64,000 nt of DNA from positions 124,001-188,000 of the forward strand of contig CALOBV010000025.1 in NCBI GenBank assembly GCA_942491535.1, in the 5' to 3' direction. Below the pieces are notes generated by a model. The model was given only the letters and a program-made list of their open reading frames with translations, was not told the DNA's origin and made no database searches. The DNA comes from JAUVKT01 sp942491535. Its GTDB lineage: Bacteria; Bacteroidota; Bacteroidia; Bacteroidales; VadinHA17. The position numbers and the translations under genes were made by a program. Below are positions 26,690-35,582 of this stretch, one piece after another; position 1 is the stretch's first letter, and every line of letters starts with the position of its first letter.

Positions 26690-27595
26690 ATGATTCGTAC
26701 ATTAGATCAGCTGGTCGAAAGTGTAAAATCCAGGAAGAGGAAATTCAGGATAGCCGTTACCTGGGCACAGGATGTAAATACCCTGGGCGCAGTATCGCTG
26801 GCTGTAGATGAGGGTTTTGCAGAAGCCATATTAATTGGAGAACCAGAGGAGATAAGAAGGGTTTGCAGTCAACTGGCAATCGATCATTCACGTTTTAAAA
26901 TTATTGAAGTATCTGAACAGGCAGAGGCTGCTGCAATTGCTGTTGCAATGGTACGTTCAGGAGAAGCCGATATTTTGATGAAGGGACTGATTGGGACCGA
27001 TCATTTTCTCAGGGCAGTAATGGACAAGGAAAAGGGACTTATGAAAGCAGGTGCTGTAATGAGTTACGTATGTGCAATACAGGTTCCTGACTACAATAAA
27101 CTGCTGTTTATTACCGATACTGCGGTAATTCCCTTTCCTGATCTGGACCAGAAAGTGGCCATGGCAAACTATGCAATAGAAATGGCCTCAAAATTCGGTA
27201 TTAATAAACCAAAACTTGCACTTATCGGAGCTTCAGAGAAGCTAAGTAAGCACTTTCCCAGCAGTACCGACTATCCCCTTATGTGTAAAATGGTTGAAAG
27301 CGGAGAAATCAGTGATTGCATAATCGATGGCCCACTTGATATATTCCTGGCCTGCGATAAAGAGGCAGTAGCCATTAAGGGAATAGATACACCCGTAGCA
27401 GGAGAGGCCGATATACTCCTTTTCCCATCCCTGGAGTCATGTAACCCCTTCTATAAAGGCCTGATGCAATTTGGCAGAGGTGAATTGGCAGGCATGCTTA
27501 GAGGCACAACCCACCCTGTTGTATTAATGTCGAGAAGCGAAAGTGAAAAATCTAAATTCTATTGTATAGCACTGTCGTGCCTGATGGCCGAATAA
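26690..27595 (+). CDS. ptb: Phosphate butyryltransferase, copy 2
   Basis: A 301-residue paralogue of the preceding protein with the same order of motifs: FRIAVTWAQDVNTLGAVS, VRSGEADILMKGLIGTDHFLR, FITDTAVIPFPDLD and GEADILLFPSLESCNPFYKG. It starts only 5 bp after copy 1. Differences at the acyl-site side (AVIPFPDL instead of AMNISPDL, and Cys in LESCNPF) point to a different acyl specificity, but this is inference. Confidence 0.85.
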   Translation: MIRTLDQLVESVKSRKRKFRIAVTWAQDVNTLGAVSLAVDEGFAEAILIGEPEEIRRVCSQLAIDHSRFKIIEVSEQAEAAAIAVAMVRSGEADILMKGLIGTDHFLRAVMDKEKGLMKAGAVMSYVCAIQVPDYNKLLFITDTAVIPFPDLDQKVAMANYAIEMASKFGINKPKLALIGASEKLSKHFPSSTDYPLMCKMVESGEISDCIIDGPLDIFLACDKEAVAIKGIDTPVAGEADILLFPSLESCNPFYKGLMQFGRGELAGMLRGTTHPVVLMSRSESEKSKFYCIALSCLMAE

Positions 27596-27605
27596 AATTG
27601 AGCTT

Positions 27606-28679
27606 ATGGGAACATATATCTTAGCAATAAACCCCGGGTCAACATCCACCAAATTCGCTCTTTATAACGGAGAAAAACCCCTCTTTGAGCAATCTGTTTC
27701 TCATTCAAACGACGATCTGTCCCGATTTGAGAAAATAAGCGATCAGAAAAACTTCAGAAAGGAAATAGTACTGGATGAATTACTCAGAAAGGGTTATCTG
27801 ACAGAAAAAATAGAAGCAGTGGTAGGGCGTGGTGGACTTCTAAAGCCCATAGAGTCGGGTATATACGAGGTTAATGAAAAAATGAAGAATGATCTTATTG
27901 CTTGTGTAAGAGGCACTCACGCAAGTAATCTGGGGGGCCTGATAGCAAGTGAAGTAGCCTCTGAGATAGAAGGAGCAAGAGCTTTTATAGTTGATCCTGT
28001 GGTAGTTGATGAGTTAGATGATGTTGCAAGGATTGCCGGTCATCCGTCTTTTGAAAGGAACTCGATCTTTCATGCACTCAACCAGAAAGCTGTCTCAAGA
28101 CTATATGCCGCATCGATAAATAAAGAATATGAGGATTTAAACCTTGTGGTGGCACATATGGGGGGTGGTATCAGCGTTGGCGCTCACAGGCGGGGGAGAG
28201 TCGTGGATGTAAATAATGCACTGAACGGTGACGGACCTTTTACACCTGAAAGATCCGGGTCCCTGCCCACCGGACAGATGGTAGAACTTTGTTTTAGCGG
28301 CAAGAAAACAAAGGAAGAGATTCTTGGAATGCTTACCGGACAGGGAGGAATGGTGTCTTACCTTGGAACAAACGACTTCAGGGACGTTTGTAAGAGGGTT
28401 GCGGAGGGTGACGAAAAGGCGAAACTTATCCAGGAGGCAGCATCATACCAGGTTGCAAAGGAAATAGGAGCTATGTCTGCAGTTTTAAAGGGAGAAGTGG
28501 ATGCCATTATTTTAACCGGGGGTATGGCGTACCAGAAACTAAATACAGACTATATAAGTAATATGGTAGCATCTATAGCACCTATAGTTATCTACCCGGG
28601 TGAGGATGAATTGAAGGCACTCGCTTTTAACGGACTCCTGGTTATAAGTAATAAGCTAAAACCAAAGATATATAGTTAG
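27606..28679 (+). CDS. buk: Butyrate kinase
   Basis: Makes ATP and butyrate (or isobutyrate/isovalerate) from the acyl phosphate. The 357-residue acetokinase-family protein opens with YILAINPGSTSTKFALY, the Buk form of the signature, and has VGRGGLLKPIESG, VVAHMGGGISVGAHRRGRV, PFTPERSGSLPTGQ and LTGGMAY. It is last in the pta-ackA-ptb-ptb-buk block; a GGGTGTT-type heptamer tract begins 13 bp after its stop. Confidence 0.93.
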   Translation: MGTYILAINPGSTSTKFALYNGEKPLFEQSVSHSNDDLSRFEKISDQKNFRKEIVLDELLRKGYLTEKIEAVVGRGGLLKPIESGIYEVNEKMKNDLIACVRGTHASNLGGLIASEVASEIEGARAFIVDPVVVDELDDVARIAGHPSFERNSIFHALNQKAVSRLYAASINKEYEDLNLVVAHMGGGISVGAHRRGRVVDVNNALNGDGPFTPERSGSLPTGQMVELCFSGKKTKEEILGMLTGQGGMVSYLGTNDFRDVCKRVAEGDEKAKLIQEAASYQVAKEIGAMSAVLKGEVDAIILTGGMAYQKLNTDYISNMVASIAPIVIYPGEDELKALAFNGLLVISNKLKPKIYS

Positions 28680-28691
28680 CAGCTAAATAGT

Positions 28692-28772
28692 TACACCCCA
28701 ACACCCAACACCCAACACCCAACACCCAACACCCAACACCCAACACCCAACACCCAACACCCAACACCCAAC
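28692..28772 (-). repeat. CCCAACA heptamer tandem repeat between buk and the SDR gene
   Basis: About eleven perfect 7-bp copies in the gap between two convergent genes. The minus strand, which is the coding strand of the SDR gene, reads GGGTGTTGGGTGTTGGG, i.e. many G3 runs with 4-nt loops, a strong G-quadruplex pattern. It starts just six bases after the SDR stop codon and stands where a terminator would be expected. Confidence 0.95.
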
Positions 28773-28777
28773 ACCTC

Positions 28778-29473
28778 CTAAGGATTACCCAGTGCTACCG
28801 GAAGATTCTGTCCGTTAAAGTACTTATTTCCGTTTAAGGCAAACCAGCATATAAACTCGGCCATCTCTTCAGCCTTAAGTGGTGCCTTGTACCCGGGGAA
28901 TGCTTTTTCAAGCATTTCTGTCTGGGCGGCGCCGAGTGAAAGACTGTTGATTGATGGTCCTTCTTTTCCGAACTCAGCTGCAAGTGATTCTCCCAGGATT
29001 GAAAGGGCTCCCTTCGCTGCACCATAAACCGATAAACCTGCGTATTTTGATGATCCCTGGTATCCTGACATGCTTGAGATATTTACTATATGACCGTCTC
29101 CTGACATTATAGGCAGAAGTGACCTTATTATCCACATGGGGGAAAGGAAATTTGTTGACACCATCATTTCATCCTCCTCAGGCGTCAGGTCGGTAAAAGG
29201 CTTTGGAACAAGTACGCCAGCATTATTAATAAGTATATCAAGTCTGTTAAACTCATTTTTTACCAGTTTTAAGAGCTTTTCAGGCTCTTTCGCCAGTTTA
29301 TTGATGTCTCCTGTCTTGAAAGAAATGTTTTTGTTTATAGCCTCATTTGAGAGTCTTTCCAGGGCTTCTTTAGATCTGGATATTGTAAAGACTTGATTTT
29401 CAGGATCCCTGGCAAGGATTAGTGCTACTTCACGACCAATTCCTTTGCTGGCGCCGGTAATTAGAATATTCAT
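28778..29473 (-). CDS. Short-chain dehydrogenase/reductase
   Basis: A classical SDR of 231 residues: cofactor loop TGASKGIG at residues 6-13, NNAG motif at LINNAGVLVP, catalytic Ser in NISSMSG and the YxxxK pair in VYGAAKGALS. Residues after the glycine loop (SRSKE) suggest NADPH preference. Substrate is unknown; no adjacent biosynthetic partner helps. The gene ends at the heptamer tract. Confidence 0.85.
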   Translation of the reverse strand: MNILITGASKGIGREVALILARDPENQVFTISRSKEALERLSNEAINKNISFKTGDINKLAKEPEKLLKLVKNEFNRLDILINNAGVLVPKPFTDLTPEEDEMMVSTNFLSPMWIIRSLLPIMSGDGHIVNISSMSGYQGSSKYAGLSVYGAAKGALSILGESLAAEFGKEGPSINSLSLGAAQTEMLEKAFPGYKAPLKAEEMAEFICWFALNGNKYFNGQNLPVALGNP

Positions 29474-29560
29474 TTGCTATCTATTCAATATGTTTCTAAG
29501 TTTGTCGATCAAAGGTACAATTTTTGAGATATTGACTAAATTAAATATGATCTCTGTAGA

Positions 29561-30139
29561 ATGAAAAGCAGACAGTCAGGCAGAATATTACTTCTATTAT
29601 TTGTTTTTACTACATTGTTTGTTGCTCAGGTCTTCAGCCAGTATGAATCAGGCAGGGAATCTCCACCACCAATAAGGGAAAGGATGTTTTACGGAGGTAA
29701 TTTCACTCTTCAATTTGGGACTTATACCTATATCGACCTTTCTCCCGTTATTGGAATATGGCTTCTTCCCCGGGTAGCCCTGGCAGCAGGTCCTTCGTAT
29801 AAATATTTAAAAGATCCGCTGGGATCGACAGATGCCTTTGGAGGTAAAGGATTTATAAGACTCGTTATTATACAGGATATTAATGAGTTAATACCCTTTG
29901 GATACAGGATGTCATTATATGCACACGGCGAATATGAGAGCAATAGTTATAGATCGGATTACTTCTATAACAGTTATGATAGTGAGAGATTCTTTCAGGA
30001 TTTTGTCCTTGCAGGTTTTGGAATAAGTCAGTATGTTGGTATGAAGAGCTCTATAAATATCTCGGTGCTCTGGGTGCTGAATGAATCTGAAATTCAAATA
30101 TATGACAGCCCTCAAATAAGGATCGGTTTTACTTTCTGA
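29561..30139 (+). CDS. Small outer-membrane beta-barrel-like protein
   Basis: A 192-residue exported protein of unknown function. The N-terminus (KSRQSGRILLLLFVFTTLFVAQVFSQ) is a signal peptide cut after about residue 26. The mature part alternates aromatic and small residues in about eight short strands (FTLQFGTYTYIDLSP, GYRMSLYAHGEYES, DFVLAGFGISQYVG) and ends in IRIGFTF, with a terminal Phe as in outer-membrane barrels. slyD starts about 75 bp downstream. Confidence 0.6.
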   Translation: MKSRQSGRILLLLFVFTTLFVAQVFSQYESGRESPPPIRERMFYGGNFTLQFGTYTYIDLSPVIGIWLLPRVALAAGPSYKYLKDPLGSTDAFGGKGFIRLVIIQDINELIPFGYRMSLYAHGEYESNSYRSDYFYNSYDSERFFQDFVLAGFGISQYVGMKSSINISVLWVLNESEIQIYDSPQIRIGFTF

Positions 30140-30214
30140 TTGAGTTGCAGAAAAGTAGTCAATTGTTTATGTTTGCAACTTGTTTTTAAATAATCATTAA
30201 AAATTTGGCCTATC

Positions 30215-30748
30215 ATGGTAATAGAAAAGGATAAGATGGTGTCTCTCATATACACTCTCAGAGAGGCTGATAAGGAAGGTAAGATAATTGAGCAGGTTGA
30301 GGATAGCAATCCCCTGCAGTTCCTTTATGGAGCAGGACAAATGCTGCCTCATTTTGAGCAGAATCTTGAGGGTAAAAAAGGAGGCGATAGCTTTGAATTT
30401 GGTTTGACTTCCGGAAATGCCTATGGCGAAAAAAGGGAAGAGCTTGTTGTTGATATACCCAGATCAGTTTTTGAAGTAGATGGGAAATTTGACGACGAAA
30501 CCTGCAGGATTGGTAACCAGGTTCCGATGGCTGATGCACAGGGCAGGAGGCTTATGGGGGTTGTAATAGATATAAAGGACGAAGCTGTTGCTATGGACTT
30601 TAATCACCCTATGGCCGGAGCTGATTTGTATTTTACTGGCGAAATAAAGGATGTGCGCGATGCTACTGCTGAAGAAATAGAGATGTACTACGGTGGAGGA
30701 AGTTGTTCAACATGCGGTAGCACCAATTCATGCGATGGACATTGCTAG
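30215..30748 (+). CDS. slyD: FKBP-type peptidyl-prolyl isomerase SlyD
   Basis: A cytoplasmic prolyl isomerase and chaperone, 177 residues. FKBP strands flank the inserted IF (chaperone) domain (about residues 70-120), with FLYGAGQMLPHFEQNLEG and GNAYGEKREELV as family markers. The C-terminus is a short Cys/His-rich tail (GGGSCSTCGSTNSCDGHC), as in metal-binding SlyD used for nickel delivery. A terminator follows. Confidence 0.9.
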   Translation: MVIEKDKMVSLIYTLREADKEGKIIEQVEDSNPLQFLYGAGQMLPHFEQNLEGKKGGDSFEFGLTSGNAYGEKREELVVDIPRSVFEVDGKFDDETCRIGNQVPMADAQGRRLMGVVIDIKDEAVAMDFNHPMAGADLYFTGEIKDVRDATAEEIEMYYGGGSCSTCGSTNSCDGHC

Positions 30749-30786
30749 AAATTAGTGCGATTTAACATAAATTATGTTTTATAATA

Positions 30787-30818
30787 TTCCTCAGGGCTTT
30801 CCCTGAGGAATTTTATTT
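30787..30818 (+). terminator. Rho-independent terminator after slyD
   Basis: A 10-bp perfect stem (TTCCTCAGGG at 30787-30796, CCCTGAGGAA at 30801-30810) with a 4-nt loop, followed by TTTTATTTAT. Confidence 0.9.
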
Positions 30819-30880
30819 ATATTTTTACGGGATTCTGGGTTCGGAAAATTACAGGAGGCAAATAACTTAAAAAACCAGGT

Positions 30881-32185
30881 ATGGCAATAAAGAGAAAATA
30901 TCCACTGTGGGCCAAAATTATATTGGGTATGGTCCTTGGTATATTATGGGGACTGATTGCAGTGAAACTTGGGATGGAGAAGTTTACCTCAGACTGGATT
31001 AAGCCATGGGGAACAATATTTATTAACCTTCTCAAACTGGTGGCAGTGCCATTGATTTTTGTGTCGCTTGTGAAGGGGATAACAAGTATTACTGATATAA
31101 CCAAGCTATCAAGGATAGGAGCAAAAACACTGGCCCTTTATATAGCTTCAACAGTTATCTCTATTATTTTCGGGTTATTCCTGGTAAATCTTGTAAAACC
31201 AGGTAACTCATTCAGCCAGGAAAAGAGACAGGAGTTTCAGCTTAAATATGAGCAAACAATTCTAGACAAAGAGAAGGTTGCTGATACCGTGCAAGAAAAA
31301 TCTCCACTCTCATTTTTTGAGGAGATGGTACCGGATAATATCTTTCTGGCAGCCGGCGATAATTCCAAAATGTTGCAGATAATCTTCTTTTCCCTTCTTT
31401 TTTCAATGGCAATGATAGTCCTTGAGGTTAAAAAGGTGACAGTGATTAAGGAGCTGATTGACGGCTTAAATCATATTATTCTGAAGATTGTAGATATAAT
31501 AATGCTCTTTGCCCCATTTGGCGTATTCGCACTTCTTTCGGCATTGGTTTCGGATTTTTCAGGCGACTCTCAATTATTTGTTGCACTCGGTAAATACGTA
31601 ACACTTACTATCTTAGGGCTTCTCCTTATGATCTTTGGTCTATACCCTGCATATGTAAAATTGTTTACTAAAATCAAGCTTAAAGATTTTTATAAGAATC
31701 TTCTGCCTGTTCAGATGGTCGCATTTTCTACCAGCTCAAGTGCTGCTACTTTGCCAGTTACAATTAAACAGTGTACCCAGAAACTTAAGATATCTAAAGG
31801 AGTTGCCAACTTCGTTCTGCCTGTTGGAGTAACAATAAATATGGATGGATCCTCATTCTATCAGGCAGTTTCTGCAGTATTTATTGCCCAGGTTTTTGGA
31901 ATGGACCTATCATTAACTCAGCAGCTTACGATAATTCTTACCGCAACGCTGGCCTCTATTGGCGCACCTGGTATACCAGGGGGAGCTGTAATAATGCTGG
32001 TTATTGTATTAAGCTCTGTTGGAATTCCGGCTGAAGGACTGGCACTGATAATGGGTGTGGAACGACCACTTGATATGCTGCGCACTGTAGCCAATGTTAC
32101 CGGCGATTCAGCTGTAGCCAGTATTGTTGCATCGTCTGAAAATGAGATAGGAGTAGAAGAAGATGATGATGAAATAGATGTTTAA
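30881..32185 (+). CDS. Dicarboxylate/amino acid:cation symporter (DAACS family), copy 1
   Basis: A 434-residue glutamate-transporter-fold protein with eight membrane segments and two hairpins. The substrate-site motifs are FSTSSSAATLPVT (the serine-rich tip of HP1), NMDGSSFYQAV (TM7), GAPGIPGGAVIM (HP2) and RPLDMLRTVANVTGDS (TM8). These fit Na+- or H+-coupled uptake of glutamate, aspartate or C4 acids. The second copy starts 24 bp downstream. A long TM4-linked loop (about residues 115-145) is a feature of both. Confidence 0.9.
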   Translation: MAIKRKYPLWAKIILGMVLGILWGLIAVKLGMEKFTSDWIKPWGTIFINLLKLVAVPLIFVSLVKGITSITDITKLSRIGAKTLALYIASTVISIIFGLFLVNLVKPGNSFSQEKRQEFQLKYEQTILDKEKVADTVQEKSPLSFFEEMVPDNIFLAAGDNSKMLQIIFFSLLFSMAMIVLEVKKVTVIKELIDGLNHIILKIVDIIMLFAPFGVFALLSALVSDFSGDSQLFVALGKYVTLTILGLLLMIFGLYPAYVKLFTKIKLKDFYKNLLPVQMVAFSTSSSAATLPVTIKQCTQKLKISKGVANFVLPVGVTINMDGSSFYQAVSAVFIAQVFGMDLSLTQQLTIILTATLASIGAPGIPGGAVIMLVIVLSSVGIPAEGLALIMGVERPLDMLRTVANVTGDSAVASIVASSENEIGVEEDDDEIDV

Positions 32186-32208
32186 TTTTTTTTATAAAAA
32201 GAAACTTT

Positions 32209-33489
32209 ATGTGGAAAAGATTGCCATTATGGGCTAAGATTATTATCGGAATGTTTGTTGGCCTGATCTGGGGTATGATAGCCGTGAGGATAGGACTTTC
32301 AGATTTCACAACTAACTGGATTAAACCCTGGGGTACTATTTTTCTTAAGTTATTGAAAATGATAGCTGTACCTCTTATCTTCGTTTCTCTTGTAAAAGGT
32401 ATATCAAGCTTAACTGATATTTCCAAACTATCCAGAATCGGAGTTAAAACCATATCATACTATATAGTCTCAACCCTGATAGCTACGTTCTTTGGGCTGC
32501 TTATCGTTAACATTGTTAAACCCGGAGATACATTTCCCGAGGAGAAGCGGATTGAATATATGTCAAAATGGGAATCCACTATAAATGAAAAACAGGCAGT
32601 TGCAGAAAGTTCAGATAATTCCCCGCTCAGATTTGTAGAGGAGATGGTTCCCGATAATATATTCAAGGCACTGGGTGATAATTCCAAAATGCTCCAGATT
32701 ATCTTCTTTGCAATCCTTTTTGCCGTGGCAATGGTATTGATACCGCTTAAACAGGTTAAAACAGTTCGCCTGGTCTTTGACGGGCTAAATGATATCGTAA
32801 TTAAGATTATTGAGATAATAATGTTGTTTGCTCCCATTGGCGTATTCGCACTACTGGCAGGTGTCGTGGTAGATTTTGCAGGCGATGTGGATATTTTTGT
32901 GGCTCTGGGTAAATACTTCCTGACAGTCCTTTTCGGCCTCTTCATGTTGATCTTATTTCTTTATCCGACCTATCTTAAGATTTTTACAAAAGGTATCCCC
33001 TTAAAAAGATTCTTCAGGGCATTATTGCCGGCACAGATGGTAGCCTTTTCTACTTCTTCAAGCGCTGCGGCCCTGCCTGTAACAATGAAGCAGAATACAC
33101 AGGAACTGGGGGTAGGAGAAGAGATTGCTAATTTTGTTCTTCCTGTTGGTGTTACAATAAATATGGATGCTACAGCTTTTTATCAGGCCGTGGCAGCTGT
33201 TTTTATCGCCCAGGTTTACGGAATAGATTTAACTATTGCTCAGCAGCTTACAATAGTGCTGACGGCCACCCTGTCATCGATAGGATCACCAGGTGTGCCA
33301 GGTGGATCAATAGTACTGGTGATAATGGTTCTTACATCTGTAGGTTTGCCCGTCGAAGGACTTGCTCTAATCCTTGGTGTAGACAGGCCACTGGATATGC
33401 TGAGATCTGCAGTAAATTTAACGGGCGATTCAACAATAGCATGTATTGTTGCTCAGAGCGAAGATGAAATGCACCTGCCCGAAAAATAG
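32209..33489 (+). CDS. Dicarboxylate/amino acid:cation symporter (DAACS family), copy 2
   Basis: A 426-residue paralogue of the preceding protein, similar along its whole length: FSTSSSAAALPVT, NMDATAFYQAV, GSPGVPGGSIVL and RPLDMLRSAVNLTGDS. The TM7 motif has MDAT where copy 1 has MDGS, and HP2 starts with GSPG rather than GAPG, so the substrate or coupling ion may differ. The tandem arrangement and 24-bp spacing suggest local duplication and co-transcription. Confidence 0.9.
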   Translation: MWKRLPLWAKIIIGMFVGLIWGMIAVRIGLSDFTTNWIKPWGTIFLKLLKMIAVPLIFVSLVKGISSLTDISKLSRIGVKTISYYIVSTLIATFFGLLIVNIVKPGDTFPEEKRIEYMSKWESTINEKQAVAESSDNSPLRFVEEMVPDNIFKALGDNSKMLQIIFFAILFAVAMVLIPLKQVKTVRLVFDGLNDIVIKIIEIIMLFAPIGVFALLAGVVVDFAGDVDIFVALGKYFLTVLFGLFMLILFLYPTYLKIFTKGIPLKRFFRALLPAQMVAFSTSSSAAALPVTMKQNTQELGVGEEIANFVLPVGVTINMDATAFYQAVAAVFIAQVYGIDLTIAQQLTIVLTATLSSIGSPGVPGGSIVLVIMVLTSVGLPVEGLALILGVDRPLDMLRSAVNLTGDSTIACIVAQSEDEMHLPEK

Positions 33490-34265
33490 CAGACTATCTT
33501 ATTAAACCAGCTGGAAACAGGCTTTAAAGCCATATTCCAGCCATATTTCCCCAGGTAACCAGGCAATCTGGTGCTGTAAAAACCCACTTAAGGTATTGGT
33601 AGATAAATTGTTATAGCCAATATTAAGCCTAATTACGTCCTCCAGGTTTGTAATATGCAGTAGAGTAGGAGAGATTTAGCAAATTATTCTCTCTATTACC
33701 ATTAATAACACCGGTCGTGTAAAATCTAAATCAAGTATACCTCAGGCCTGGATGAGTTTTTTGCATAAATCTAATTCCTGGCAGAAATATATTCCGTTAC
33801 AAATGTAAATAGTAACAGGCCATATGATACTTTACAAATGTAAATAGCGGATTGTAATCAGAAATTATACATATTTACAATTGTAATCTGTATTATTAAT
33901 TACATATGTAAATAAATATAAGTGCGATCTATTTATACTACTTATATTGCTATAAACCAGCTTTTAATATCCTGTATTTGCACTGATAATTCAAGTAAAA
34001 ACCTTTTTTGCATAAGAATACAGACATAAGTAAGTAAATAATCATTATAACAAGCTAATATCTAGTATTATAAGGACCTAAATTAAAGTTTTACATAAGA
34101 TAGATGCATTCTATAACATATTAAATATCAAATATATATGTAATAATCAATTCTATAGAGTTTTAGACTACTTCCGGTTAGTTTACAAATGTATATTAAT
34201 AAAGTTACAGATGTAAATAATAAATATTTTACATTTGTAAATGAAATTTATAAACTGATTCTATT
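33490..34265. other. Long gene-free AT-rich region with operator-like palindromes
   Basis: 776 bp without a credible reading frame, the longest such gap in the window that is not an RNA or repeat. It is very AT-rich after 33780 and contains seven short palindromes of one type (listed as the next feature). The first 280 bp hold nothing I can name. No tRNA or clear small RNA structure was found. Confidence 0.7.
33797..34240. promoter_or_regulatory. Seven TTACAnnTGTAA palindromes, candidate operators of the XRE regulator
   Basis: Perfect or near-perfect copies at 33797-33808, 33832-33843, 33875-33886, 33900-33911, 34183-34194 (one mismatch), 34205-34216 and 34229-34240. The usual extended form is TTTACAAATGTAAA. 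The last three are 22-24 bp apart and the third and fourth 25 bp, about two or more helical turns, as for cooperative repressor binding. The nearest is 25 bp before the ATG of the XRE gene, suggesting autoregulation. Confidence 0.7.
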
Positions 34266-34691
34266 ATGAAAGACAGGATTCTGGAGTTTCTACGCAGAGA
34301 AAATAAAACATCTTCCCAGTTTGCAGACGAAATAGGTGTTCAGGCTTCAAGTGTATCCCATATTATTTCAGGAAGAAATAAGCCCAGCCTGGATTTTATT
34401 ATTAAAATGCTTCAGCAATATGAAGATCTAAGTACTGATTGGCTGATTTTCGGCAAGGGCGAGATGTTTAGCAGGAATAGTGTTTCTGACATTTTTAGTT
34501 CATCAATTGATTCTTCGAATAAAGAGCTTAAAGACATTATAAGTGATAATCCAATACAGGCTGCAGATAATGAGCTTGTTAGGACTACAGATACCAGCGG
34601 TTCAGAGCTTAATGCTAAAGCAGGTTCCGGTATACAGAGAGTAATCCTGGTATACTCCGATAACACTTTCAGAGAGTTAAATCCTTCCTAG
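34266..34691 (+). CDS. Small XRE-family DNA-binding regulator
   Basis: A 141-residue protein with an N-terminal Cro/C1-type helix-turn-helix (about residues 3-58: FADEIGVQASSVSHIISGRNK, split here as FADEIGVQAS and SVSHIISGRNK) followed by STDWLIFGKGEMF, a typical Bacteroidota XRE extension. The C-terminal 75 residues are Ser/Asp-rich, low in complexity and probably disordered, ending in VILVYSDNTFRELNPS. There is no protease or ligand domain. The cluster of palindromes upstream is the obvious candidate target. Confidence 0.8.
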   Translation: MKDRILEFLRRENKTSSQFADEIGVQASSVSHIISGRNKPSLDFIIKMLQQYEDLSTDWLIFGKGEMFSRNSVSDIFSSSIDSSNKELKDIISDNPIQAADNELVRTTDTSGSELNAKAGSGIQRVILVYSDNTFRELNPS

Positions 34692-34782
34692 TATCATAAT
34701 TACGGCATATTTACTGTTTTAAGACGATTTAAGCGATCCTTTAATTGTTAAGGTAAATATTTCCCGGACGGTCTATTTCGAT

Positions 34783-34790
34783 TATATTTG
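34783..34790 (+). promoter_or_regulatory. -7 promoter box (TATATTTG) for pyrK-pyrD
   Basis: TATATTTG fits TAnnTTTG and lies 18 bp before the pyrK ATG at 34809. No TTTG is seen at the -33 position. Confidence 0.5.
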
Positions 34791-34808
34791 CATTTAAAAT
34801 GCTCTTAA

Positions 34809-35582
34809 ATGGCGAAATATTCCAAAGACTTACTCATTATTTCCAACAGGCAGATAAGTGATGAGTATTTTGTTCTACGACTCCAGGCCGGGGAAGAAGT
34901 TAAAACTATTATGCCTGGTCAGTTTGTGCAGGTACGTGTAGACAATAGCAATTCAACCTTTCTGCGTCGTCCTATCTCTGTGTATAATACAGATAATGAA
35001 ACCCTTACCTTAGACCTTCTGATAAAGGTTGTTGGGGAAGGTACAGATGTATTATCGCATTTGAAGAGCGGGGATAATCTCGGTCTTATCTACCCCCTGG
35101 GTAATAGTTTTTCAATTCCTGAGCCCGGGCAGAGGGTATTGCTTGTTGGTGGAGGGGTTGGGGTAGCCCCGCTTTTTATGGCTGCCAGGGTGTTGAAAGA
35201 GAGAGGAATTGATGTGGAACTTGTACTTGGGTACCGTAGTGCTGACCAGCTGATAGATATGGAATCCTTTTCATCTCTTGCCAGGGTACACATTACTACA
35301 GAAGATGGTTCATATGGCGAAAGAGGTATGGTTACCGATCATTCCAGATTTGAAGAAGATAATTTCGACAGAATTTACTGCTGCGGACCTGATCCGATGA
35401 TGAAAGCAGTTGCACGCATGGCTTCCGCGAAGAATATACATTGCGAAGTATCTCTTGAAAACCTTATGGCATGCGGGATAGGAGTATGTCTCTGTTGCAT
35501 CGAACCAACTGTCAGGGGAAACCTGTGTGCATGTACAGATGGTCCCGTTTTTAATATAAAAGATCTAAAATGGCAGATTTAA
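34809..35582 (+). CDS. pyrK: Dihydroorotate dehydrogenase electron-transfer subunit PyrK
   Basis: The FAD/2Fe-2S subunit that passes electrons from dihydroorotate dehydrogenase B to NAD+. The 257-residue protein has a ferredoxin-reductase FAD domain (LRRPISVYN near residue 58), an NAD domain (LVGGGVGVAPLF) and the C-terminal cysteine cluster CGIGVCLCCIEP with a later Cys in NLCACTDGPVF. It overlaps pyrD by 13 bases, so the two subunits are translationally coupled. Confidence 0.94.
   Translation: MAKYSKDLLIISNRQISDEYFVLRLQAGEEVKTIMPGQFVQVRVDNSNSTFLRRPISVYNTDNETLTLDLLIKVVGEGTDVLSHLKSGDNLGLIYPLGNSFSIPEPGQRVLLVGGGVGVAPLFMAARVLKERGIDVELVLGYRSADQLIDMESFSSLARVHITTEDGSYGERGMVTDHSRFEEDNFDRIYCCGPDPMMKAVARMASAKNIHCEVSLENLMACGIGVCLCCIEPTVRGNLCACTDGPVFNIKDLKWQI

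Noticed and set aside
33490..34265. tRNA or small-RNA gene in the long gap
   Set aside because: No cloverleaf, no GTTC-type T-arm and no GC-rich hairpin with a T-run; only the short palindromes stand out.
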